DNA of 5,053 nucleotides from Lachnospiraceae bacterium (GTDB lineage: Bacteria > Bacillota > Clostridia > Lachnospirales > Lachnospiraceae), in assembly GCA_015057205.1 (NCBI GenBank), contig SVEW01000150.1:1-5053 (forward strand), given 5' to 3'. Below are positions 1-5,053 of this stretch, piece by piece. A program made the translations under genes and the position numbers. Every line of letters begins with the position of its first letter. Position 1 is the first letter of the stretch. The notes below the pieces were generated by a model, which was given only the letters and a program-made list of their open reading frames with translations, did no database searches and was not told the DNA's origin.

Positions 1-11
1 AATTTAAACAT
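1..11 (-). CDS. Start of a downstream gene (only the first codons)
   Basis: An ATG on the minus strand at 9-11 is preceded by GAGGGA (16-21) with a 4-base spacer, a plausible ribosome site, and opens a frame reading Met-Phe-Lys before the window ends. It lies 10 bases after the receptor's stop and in a different frame from it. The spacing and orientation suggest a fourth cistron of the folP operon. Nothing can be said of its product; a signalling output partner for the receptor is a guess from position. Confidence 0.45.
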
Positions 12-21
12 ATTGTCCCTC

Positions 22-1038
22 TTATCCATTGTCCGCTTTTACTAACTCTGTAATATTGGAAATCTGAATAATGTATCCCTGTATCCACCATCCATCTTTG
101 CATAGACAGCTTAATTCATACTGATAAACCTCTCCCTTGTACTCGTACGTTCCCCTCCGTTTGGCGTTTTTTACATTCAACTTAGAAAAATTCAATAACG
201 GTTGGCGAAGGAAGGTATTAAACCGTCCACCATTTCCGGGTAATTTTTTACCAAACTCCCATTCCGCCAGTTCAGGAAAAAGTGCCATTCCGTACTCATT
301 GCAGCCCATATATTTTAAATTCCTGCTAACTACAATGAATCCTCTGTTTGATAATTGTTCCTCGAAGCTTCGCCGATACGTATAGGTAGAATAGGTGTAA
401 ATATAGATCAATGGAACAATCATAATGCACATCAGTATCGTAAAACAAATAGGCATCAATTCCATCTCCAACTTAGCCACCCGCTCGATCAGGTATAACC
501 CCACCGCTAAAGCATCTGCAAAAACCATTGCATACACATTTGTACGACTCACTACACTTTTTCGATTCAAAGAAATCAACCCAACCATCGCTCCGGCAAT
601 TGTATACAACATCAACGTAATTAAATACACCGTATGCATCGGCCCGTAGGTCTTGGTCAAGTACGATCCTGACGGTGCCATATGGAATTCTACAGTTTTA
701 TAAAAATACGTATTTCTACCTATCGTGCATACAAACAAAAACAGTACCATTTGCAGCGTATACATGCACATATTAGCCCATTTCGGTATCCGCACCTTGC
801 AGATATTACAAATAATTGCAAACACACTCATCGGTGCAAACACACCAATTACATAAATAATCTTACTCGCCAAAATTGCTTCTGACAGATTCTGCGAAAC
901 ACCTAGCGCATAATATCCGCCATTTCCAATCGCAACCGCTACCATAAAAAAAATAATGCTGCGATCCATAGCCTCCTCATTCGCCACCGCTACCAAAAGC
1001 ATTCCCAACATAATTCCAAAACAAACCAAATAAACCAT
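22..1038 (-). CDS. 7TM receptor (histidine kinase N-terminal 7TM type) with PAS-like tail, no output domain
   Basis: The 338-residue integral membrane protein has seven predicted helices, at about residues 1-20, 28-47, 59-80, 88-107, 132-157, 166-186 and 195-215. This resembles the 7TM sensor module found in front of GGDEF, EAL or histidine kinase domains in many Lachnospiraceae proteins; the N-terminal EEAMDRSIIFF and the ASKIIYVIGVFAPM stretch fit that family. Residues about 229-333 resemble a PAS domain: GFIVVSRNLKYMGCNEYG at the front and QISNITELV at the end, where PAS domains often finish in a D-I-T-E-like motif. The protein then stops, with no kinase, cyclase or phosphodiesterase region. 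The start lies 6 bases after the folBK stop, in the same frame, and lacks a clear ribosome site, so it probably relies on coupling to folBK. Met10 and Met13 are alternative starts but would cut helix 1. Another gene begins 10 bases after the stop. Ligand and role are unknown. Confidence 0.8.
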   Translation of the reverse strand: MVYLVCFGIMLGMLLVAVANEEAMDRSIIFFMVAVAIGNGGYYALGVSQNLSEAILASKIIYVIGVFAPMSVFAIICNICKVRIPKWANMCMYTLQMVLFLFVCTIGRNTYFYKTVEFHMAPSGSYLTKTYGPMHTVYLITLMLYTIAGAMVGLISLNRKSVVSRTNVYAMVFADALAVGLYLIERVAKLEMELMPICFTILMCIMIVPLIYIYTYSTYTYRRSFEEQLSNRGFIVVSRNLKYMGCNEYGMALFPELAEWEFGKKLPGNGGRFNTFLRQPLLNFSKLNVKNAKRRGTYEYKGEVYQYELSCLCKDGWWIQGYIIQISNITELVKADNG

Positions 1039-1044
1039 TACCGT

Positions 1045-1884
1045 CTACCGTTTCTGTTCCGCTAACAACTCATCGTACATTTGCTTCATGGATTTGCGGT
1101 ATACCGGATGCATATAATAGGGTGCTATCTGACACATCGGTTGCAATACAAACTCTCGATGTTCCATATCTACATGTGGAATCACCAAATCTTTTGACTG
1201 ATAAATCTCATCGTCGTAGAAAATGATATCCAAATCCAAGGTTCGTGGTCCCCAATGAATCTCTCTCACCCGATTTGCTGTTGCCTCAATAGAATGCAGT
1301 ACGATTAACAGTTCCTCCGGCTTCATCAACGTTTCCATCTTCAATACTGCATTTAAGAAATCATCCTGCTTTATTCCTCCATAAGGTTCCGTTACAATAA
1401 AGTCGGATACCCGCTCAACTCTACAGCCCTTAATCTGTCCTAACTGCTCAATTGCCTCAATCAGATACGCTGCTTTATTCCCTATATTAGAACCAAGGGC
1501 GATATACGCAGTATGCCATTCGCGCTTAATCGTTACGGTAACGGTATCCACCGGCAATCCGATTGGCGCCCATGGTTTGCTAATGGTAAGCTCCACCCCG
1601 CGAATTTTTTCATCATACATTAACAGATGTGCTGCCAAATGCTCTGCCACCGCCTCAATCAGCTTGTAGGTATGGGTCTGAAAAAAAGCATTAATCTCAT
1701 TGCAAAGCGTTCCATAATTGACGCTTTCCTCAAGTTCATCGTCCAAACCGGCTGCTCTTGTATCCAAATAAAATTTCGCTGTCACATAAAATTTCTGTCC
1801 CAGAGCCGTTTCCTCGCTATACACTCCATGATGTCCAAATACAAGCAAATGATCTATGGTTATTATATCCTGACTGTTCTTCAT
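1045..1884 (-). CDS. folK: Fused dihydroneopterin aldolase / HPPK (FolB-FolK)
   Basis: One 279-residue polypeptide carries two consecutive folate enzymes. Residues 1 to about 122 are FolB, which splits 7,8-dihydroneopterin into 6-hydroxymethyl-dihydropterin and glycolaldehyde: GHHGVYSEE (18-25, E24), VNYG (Y57), LIEAVAEHLA (75-84, E77) and SKPWAPI with catalytic K103. Residues from about 125 are FolK, which pyrophosphorylates that product using ATP: YIALGSNIGNK (127-137), TEPYGGIKQDDFLNAV (165-180), RVREIHWGPRTLDLDI (205-220, with W211, R214 and Mg-binding D217 and D219) and IPHVDMEHREFVLQP (235-249, H237 and R243). Almost no linker separates the halves, and catalytic residues of both are present, so both should be active. 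The FolB product is the FolK substrate and the FolK product feeds FolP, encoded just upstream. FolB-FolK fusions are known in Firmicutes. The symbol folK is given because no single standard name covers the fusion; folB applies equally. Confidence 0.96.
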   Translation of the reverse strand: MKNSQDIITIDHLLVFGHHGVYSEETALGQKFYVTAKFYLDTRAAGLDDELEESVNYGTLCNEINAFFQTHTYKLIEAVAEHLAAHLLMYDEKIRGVELTISKPWAPIGLPVDTVTVTIKREWHTAYIALGSNIGNKAAYLIEAIEQLGQIKGCRVERVSDFIVTEPYGGIKQDDFLNAVLKMETLMKPEELLIVLHSIEATANRVREIHWGPRTLDLDIIFYDDEIYQSKDLVIPHVDMEHREFVLQPMCQIAPYYMHPVYRKSMKQMYDELLAEQKR

Positions 1885-1887
1885 ACC

Positions 1888-2703
1888 TTATGCTCCCTTT
1901 CTTCCATCCCGAATAGCCTCCATCATTCGAATAGCTCTTCGGTTTTCTATTACATCATGAACACGAACAAATTCGCATCCTGTCATCACCGCCTGACAAG
2001 AGGTTGCAATCGTTCCCTCCAAACGGTGGTCTTTATCCTCATCCAACGTTAATCCTATCATAGACTTTCTTGACGTTGCCAAAAGCACAGGATATCCAAG
2101 TTCCTTCAATCGTCCAACTTCTCTTGTTACGATTAAATTCTGTTCCAGACTTTTTGCAAAACCAACTCCCGGATCCACGATAATATGATCCTCCTTGACG
2201 CCTGCATTTTTGGCAATCTGTATACTTTCTTTCAGATCTAAAAGTACATCTTCCATAAAATCAGTATAATCTGTATTGTTACGATTATGCATCAAAACAC
2301 AATACGCATCATACTCTGCCGTCACGTTGGCAATCTCCGGGTCCTTTTTAAACCCCCAAACATCGTTTACGATATCTGCTCCGGCCTCTAATGCAGCTCT
2401 TGCCGTTACAGCCTTGTAAGTGTCCACAGACACCAATATATCAAATCGTTCTTTGATGGCTTTGATAACAGGAATAACACGTCGCATTTCTTCCTCCGCA
2501 GATACTGCGGCAAATCCAGGTCTTGTGGACTCTCCACCTACATCAATAATGGTAGCACCTTCCTGAATCATCTGTGCTGCGTGTTCTACAGCCGTTTCAA
2601 CATCGGTATACTTCCCTCCATCAGAAAATGAATCCGGGGTCACATTCAATATTCCCATAATTTCAATATGTGCCGGATTAAAAATTCTGTCTTTAATTTG
2701 CAT
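1888..2703 (-). CDS. folP: Dihydropteroate synthase
   Basis: This cytoplasmic TIM-barrel enzyme joins 6-hydroxymethyl-7,8-dihydropterin pyrophosphate to p-aminobenzoate, giving 7,8-dihydropteroate in folate synthesis. The 271-residue length is normal for the family and the motifs appear in order: MGILNVTPDSFSDGG (16-30, with metal/diphosphate Asn20), GGESTRPG (56-63), VSVDTY (91-96, D94), NDVWG (113-117), DPGVGFAK (177-184, pterin pocket D177 and K184), SRKS (211-214, K213) and VRVHD (246-250, R247 and H249). F26 and P62 match the positions whose change in E. coli (F28, P64) gives sulfonamide resistance, so the sequence looks sulfonamide-sensitive at those sites. A good ribosome site precedes the ATG. 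folBK starts 3 bases after the stop and its ribosome site lies in the last folP codons, so translation is probably coupled. Identity is very secure. Confidence 0.97.
   Translation of the reverse strand: MQIKDRIFNPAHIEIMGILNVTPDSFSDGGKYTDVETAVEHAAQMIQEGATIIDVGGESTRPGFAAVSAEEEMRRVIPVIKAIKERFDILVSVDTYKAVTARAALEAGADIVNDVWGFKKDPEIANVTAEYDAYCVLMHNRNNTDYTDFMEDVLLDLKESIQIAKNAGVKEDHIIVDPGVGFAKSLEQNLIVTREVGRLKELGYPVLLATSRKSMIGLTLDEDKDHRLEGTIATSCQAVMTGCEFVRVHDVIENRRAIRMMEAIRDGRKGA
1893..1900 (-). promoter_or_regulatory. folBK ribosome binding site inside the folP 3' end
   Basis: AAAGGGAG on the minus strand overlaps the last folP codons (Lys-Gly-Ala) and ends 8 bases before the folBK ATG. It supports the ATG at 1882-1884 as the start and suggests translational coupling to folP. 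Confidence 0.7.
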
Positions 2704-2710
2704 GTTACCA

Positions 2711-2715
2711 CTCCT
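2711..2715 (-). promoter_or_regulatory. folP ribosome binding site
   Basis: AGGAG on the minus strand ends 7 bases before the ATG at 2701-2703. Together with the motif spacing of the protein, this fixes the folP start. Confidence 0.75.
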
Positions 2716-2745
2716 AATTGTTCAGATATTTTTCACATCTTTTTT

Positions 2746-2774
2746 ATTATATAACTTTTATGGTACAAAAAAAA
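2746..2774 (-). promoter_or_regulatory. Candidate promoter of the folP-folBK operon
   Basis: A perfect -10 box TATAAT (2751-2746, minus strand) lies about 42 bases before the folP start. At a 17-base spacer the -35 position falls in the T-run of the preceding terminator (TTTTTT, 2774-2769), a poor match to TTGACA. A promoter is expected here because a strong terminator separates folP from the upstream gene. The -10 call is reasonable in this AT-rich stretch; the -35 is weak, which suggests modest expression or an activator. Confidence 0.5.
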
Positions 2775-2812
2775 GACCATTGTTTCAGAAATTTCCAAAA
2801 CAATGGTCTTTT
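2767..2812 (-). terminator. Strong intrinsic terminator after the nucleotidase gene
   Basis: A perfect 15-base-pair stem (arms 2771-2785 and 2798-2812, core GACCATTGTTT) closes a 12-base loop and is followed on the minus strand by a run of eight T (2774-2767), the first four of which also belong to the stem. It begins 13 bases after the nucleotidase TAG stop. On the plus strand the same stem is followed by only four T, and no gene converges from that side, so its main role is to end the nucleotidase transcript. Confidence 0.92.
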
Positions 2813-2825
2813 GTAACCTAATCGC

Positions 2826-4712
2826 CTATTTTTTCTTAACCTTCAAGGTAATCTTTACAGATTTTCCACCAACAGTTGCTTTGATTGTTGTTTTACCAAC
2901 TTTCTTAGCAGTTACTTTTGCTGTGTAGGTACCGTTCTTCTTAACGATTGCTACCTTCTTGTTGCTGCTGGTCCATTTAACCTTACCGTCAAGTCCCTGA
3001 ACTTTTACTTTGAATGTATAGGATTTACCAACTTTCAAAGTAGTTGTCTTCTTAGCAAATTTAAGGGATTTCTTAACTACAACCGGCTCTTCGCTTGGTT
3101 CTTCCGGTTTTGGCTGTTCCATTTTGCCTTCTGTGAAACGAGGATTGGTATCAACCTTGAATTCACCTAATACACCCTGAGAAGTTACGTTCTTTAATAA
3201 CCACTGGTTATCTACGATATCCGTTGCGGTATTGGAAACATAATCTTTGTGCTCATCATCAAATGCCACATATTTGTTTCCACCTTTTGCAATATATTCA
3301 TTAACCCATACAGTGTACTCTTTGGTTAAATCGATTGGCTGTCCACCAACCTGAACATCAAATACCTGCTTGTCTTCCGGCTGAGATAAATCATATTTTG
3401 CAGTAATTCCGGACATCTGCATGTTGGAAGAATCATTACCAACAATCTGCTCTAATACATTCACAACCTGTGCTCCGGTCATGACAACCTTGTTAAGCTT
3501 GTTACTAAATGGAGATACTTTGTAAATATCACCCATGGTAATTGTCTTTGGCTCGAAGTCACAACGGATTCCACCATCGTTGCAGAATGCGATGTCACAT
3601 TCAGAGTTAAGACGAAGCATGTCGGTAACCCAGTTACCCATTGTGGATGTAAGAGAACCTGCAATTAATTCTCTCTTTAACGGAGTCTTTAATACACCTA
3701 ACTGTTTGCTTAAAACTCCTTGTGCATCCTTAATGGAATCATTAGAAATCTTAACGATTGCTTCATCCAACTTATCTTTGTTTGCATCTGTATAGGTTAA
3801 GTTCTTCTCATTATCACCAATAATGCTTACAAACTTCGGAACGGTTACGCTTACTTTGTTGTCCTTTGTAATTGTCATAGTAGCGTGGCAATATCCTCTA
3901 GCCTCTTTGTATGCTTCTGCATAAGGAATTCCGTTCTTACCTACACCAACCTTCTCCATGTGAGAATGTCCGCCAAATACAAAATCAACTGCTTTTGCAT
4001 CAAACAATTCAACACAATCCTCAACATCTGCATGAGCTAATACAATAACTGCATCTGCAAGTTTGTTGTCCTTTAACAATTTAGCAGTATTGTTAACCAA
4101 TGTTGCATCTTCTTTTACTTCATACAGATCTTTGAAACGTTCTTTCATGATGTCTGCAGAATATTCAGCAACCCAACCGATTACAGCGATTTTCTTTCCG
4201 CCTTTTTCTAAAATCGTGTATGGTTTTGCAAAAGATACTGCTGCCTTCGTCTTCTTGTCATAGATGTTGCATGCTACAACCGGAATCTCTGTTCCCGGAA
4301 TTTTACCATTTGAAACAGTCTTTTCAATTCCCCAATCAAATTCATGGTTACCAACAGCTACCGCATCGTATTTCATAGCGGCATATGTCTGCATCATATA
4401 TTTACCATATGATAAGTTAGACATTACTGTTCCCTGATAGATATCGCCACTATCCAAAAGAATGGTTTCTCCCTGTGCACGATAATCGTTAAATACCTTT
4501 GAAAGGTAAGCCATCTTGTACTGATTCTTTGTTACATCAGCACCATTGTCACTTTCTTCTACTAAGTGACCATGTACGTCTGTTGTTTCAAGCAGAGTAA
4601 TGGAAACATCCCCCTCAGCTGCCTGAACACTCTTTGCCGGGATATTAACTACGGTTAATACCATAACCAAGGCTAAAAATCCGGCCAACAGTTTTTTCAT
4701 TTTCTGTTGCAT
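2826..4712 (-). CDS. Secreted bifunctional metallophosphatase/5'-nucleotidase with C-terminal Ig-like domain
   Basis: This 628-residue exported enzyme belongs to the UshA/CpdB/YfkN family, which removes phosphate from extracellular nucleotides and, in some members, opens 2',3'-cyclic nucleotides. Residues 1-31 are a signal peptide: basic start, hydrophobic core, probable cleavage after VQA. The calcineurin-type metallophosphatase domain (about 36-295) shows the two-metal site: TTDVHGH (D45, H47), LDSGDIYQG (D90), GNHEFD (N122, H123, D126), AHAD (H227) and GGHSH (H249, H251). The 5'-nucleotidase C-terminal domain (about 335-500) has NDGGIR (378-383) and SPFSNKL with F402, a likely base-stacking residue. 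GGNKY (477-481) stands where many relatives have GGDGY. A Pro/Glu linker (about 533-545) leads to a Lys-rich Big_2-like domain (about 548-628) with WTSSNKKVA. There is no LPXTG motif or membrane anchor, so the protein may be free or held at the wall by its basic tail. It has its own promoter and terminator and is probably monocistronic. Likely role is phosphate or nucleoside scavenging; substrate preference is unresolved. Confidence 0.93.
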   Translation of the reverse strand: MQQKMKKLLAGFLALVMVLTVVNIPAKSVQAAEGDVSITLLETTDVHGHLVEESDNGADVTKNQYKMAYLSKVFNDYRAQGETILLDSGDIYQGTVMSNLSYGKYMMQTYAAMKYDAVAVGNHEFDWGIEKTVSNGKIPGTEIPVVACNIYDKKTKAAVSFAKPYTILEKGGKKIAVIGWVAEYSADIMKERFKDLYEVKEDATLVNNTAKLLKDNKLADAVIVLAHADVEDCVELFDAKAVDFVFGGHSHMEKVGVGKNGIPYAEAYKEARGYCHATMTITKDNKVSVTVPKFVSIIGDNEKNLTYTDANKDKLDEAIVKISNDSIKDAQGVLSKQLGVLKTPLKRELIAGSLTSTMGNWVTDMLRLNSECDIAFCNDGGIRCDFEPKTITMGDIYKVSPFSNKLNKVVMTGAQVVNVLEQIVGNDSSNMQMSGITAKYDLSQPEDKQVFDVQVGGQPIDLTKEYTVWVNEYIAKGGNKYVAFDDEHKDYVSNTATDIVDNQWLLKNVTSQGVLGEFKVDTNPRFTEGKMEQPKPEEPSEEPVVVKKSLKFAKKTTTLKVGKSYTFKVKVQGLDGKVKWTSSNKKVAIVKKNGTYTAKVTAKKVGKTTIKATVGGKSVKITLKVKKK

Positions 4713-4719
4713 TTTTTTG

Positions 4720-4726
4720 TCCTTCT
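4720..4726 (-). promoter_or_regulatory. Ribosome binding site fixing the nucleotidase start
   Basis: AGAAGGA on the minus strand lies 7 bases before the ATG at 4710-4712. A second in-frame ATG four codons later (4698-4700) has no such site at a suitable distance, so the upstream Met is chosen. Confidence 0.75.
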
Positions 4727-4737
4727 TTCCTAGATTT

Positions 4738-4765
4738 GCATTCTTTATTTACATTTAGCGAATGC
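4738..4765 (-). repeat. Short inverted repeat in the nucleotidase leader
   Basis: The six-base arms GCATTC (4738-4743) and GAATGC (4760-4765) are perfect inverted copies separated by 16 AT-rich bases. One arm falls at the predicted transcription start, so the pair could form a 5'-terminal mRNA stem or an operator just downstream of the promoter. The arms are short and the loop long, so chance is a real alternative. Confidence 0.3.
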
Positions 4766-4771
4766 CTATTC

Positions 4772-4801
4772 ATTATAATACACTCACCACTCTATTGTCA
4801 A
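4772..4801 (-). promoter_or_regulatory. Near-consensus sigma-A promoter of the nucleotidase gene
   Basis: Read on the minus strand, TTGACA (4801-4796) is a perfect -35 box and TATAAT (4777-4772) a perfect -10 box, separated by 18 bases. The -35 box lies inside the last sense codons of the HD gene and the spacer contains that gene's TGA stop. Transcription would start near 4765, giving a leader of about 50 bases before the nucleotidase ATG. Both hexamers match consensus exactly, so strong, possibly constitutive transcription is expected; this has not been measured. Confidence 0.8.
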
Positions 4802-5053
4802 AGTTCTCTTTTCCTGTGTCCAATTACATTGCGCTGCCACATTGCAGGTAAAACAATTTCTGGCACGTTTATCTGCAAACCAGAAAAAATTATCTCGATT
4901 AATCCCTTCCTTTGGTAACGGGGCGTGTCGATGATCCGCTACCTTGTTAAGAATCGCTTCCCTTTTTTCCTCCGGATACGCAATTTCTTCAAGTAACTGG
5001 CCTGCCAGTTTCACCCCGGCTTTCTCGTGGGACACACCGGTCATATACTCCTT
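4784..5053 (-). CDS. HD-domain phosphohydrolase, C-terminal part (5' end outside window)
   Basis: Only the last 89 codons are visible; the frame stays open to the window edge, so the N-terminus with the first His and the His-Asp pair is missing. The visible part has the typical second half of an HD domain: a GVSHEKAG helix, an ADHRH segment, then FWFADKRAR, whose Asp fits the last metal-binding Asp of the H..HD..D superfamily. The tail carries three cysteines spaced C-x2-C-x5-C (CFTCNVAAQC) followed by a Trp, then ends in TIEW. HD proteins hydrolyse phosphate esters of nucleotides or related compounds; the substrate here cannot be read from the sequence. An in-frame ATG at 5042-5044 has AAGGAG upstream but only 3 bases away, and the HD-fold residues around it argue that it is internal. 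There is no terminator after the stop, so transcripts could run into the nucleotidase gene. Small HD genes often accompany clostridial folate genes (from memory), which fits folP and folBK further along. Family call is fairly sure; function unknown. Confidence 0.75.
   Translation of the reverse strand, partial: KEYMTGVSHEKAGVKLAGQLLEEIAYPEEKREAILNKVADHRHAPLPKEGINRDNFFWFADKRARNCFTCNVAAQCNWTQEKRTLTIEW

Noticed and set aside
137..885. Three plus-strand open frames opposite the receptor gene
   Set aside because: Antisense shadows of a membrane-protein gene; the products lack recognisable domains.
1627..2052. Plus-strand open frame of 141 codons across the folP/folBK junction
   Set aside because: It is antisense to two well-supported folate genes, its translation is low-complexity and resembles no family, and no ribosome site or promoter stands out.
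2721..2741. Possible small hairpin (AGAT/ATCT) in the folP leader as a regulatory element
   Set aside because: Only four base pairs and a leader of about 40 bases; too small for a riboswitch or T-box and easily due to chance.
2786..2797. GAAATTTC palindrome in the terminator loop as a separate operator
   Set aside because: Eight bases in an AT-rich loop; it can be expected by chance and adds little to the terminator.
3479..3795. Short frames on both strands within the nucleotidase gene
   Set aside because: They overlap conserved catalytic and substrate-binding regions of the nucleotidase in other frames and have no independent support.
4736..4918. Plus-strand open frame opposite the HD gene end and nucleotidase promoter
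   Set aside because: It overlaps a better-supported gene and promoter on the other strand, and its product has no recognisable features.
5042..5053. ATG with AAGGAG upstream as the true start of the HD protein
   Set aside because: The spacing of 3 bases is too short, the frame is open to the window edge, and an HD domain starting here would lack its first His and the His-Asp pair.

Overview
The window looks like a stretch of chromosome from a low-GC Gram-positive of the class Clostridia, most likely Lachnospiraceae. The evidence is indirect: AT-rich sequence with strong AGGAG-type ribosome sites, a secreted 5'-nucleotidase with a lysine-rich bacterial Ig-like tail, a fused folB-folK gene next to folP, and a seven-helix receptor of the 'histidine kinase N-terminal 7TM' type. 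No species call is possible from sequence alone. Every supported gene is on the minus strand, so transcription runs from high to low coordinates, and the window is almost fully coding.

In order of transcription: (1) the 3' end of an HD-domain phosphohydrolase gene entering from the right edge (4784-5053). (2) A self-contained cassette for an exported UshA/CpdB-type metallophosphatase/5'-nucleotidase (2826-4712). It has its own near-consensus sigma-A promoter (4772-4801), whose -35 box lies in the last codons of the HD gene, and a strong intrinsic terminator (2767-2812). (3) A compact operon of folP (dihydropteroate synthase, 1888-2703), a folB-folK fusion (dihydroneopterin aldolase plus HPPK, 1045-1884) and a 7TM-PAS-like membrane protein (22-1038), with gaps of only 3 and 6 bases. 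(4) The first bases of another gene (1-11), with a good ribosome site and a start codon just past the receptor's stop.

folP and folBK supply three enzymatic steps of dihydropteroate synthesis: dihydroneopterin to 6-hydroxymethyl-dihydropterin (FolB), its pyrophosphorylation (FolK), and condensation with p-aminobenzoate (FolP). HD-domain genes are, from memory, frequent companions of clostridial folate genes, so the HD fragment may belong to the same locus, with the nucleotidase cassette sitting between it and folP. The receptor has seven membrane helices and a PAS-like tail but no kinase, GGDEF, EAL or HD output domain. The gene beginning at the left edge is the obvious place to look for its partner.

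Most of the window is ordinary metabolism. The points that deserve a second look are the output-less receptor coupled to folate genes, the HD protein's cysteine-rich tail and possible folate link, and the compact promoter/terminator arrangements around the nucleotidase gene. I see no CRISPR array, tRNA, rRNA, insertion sequence or phage gene.
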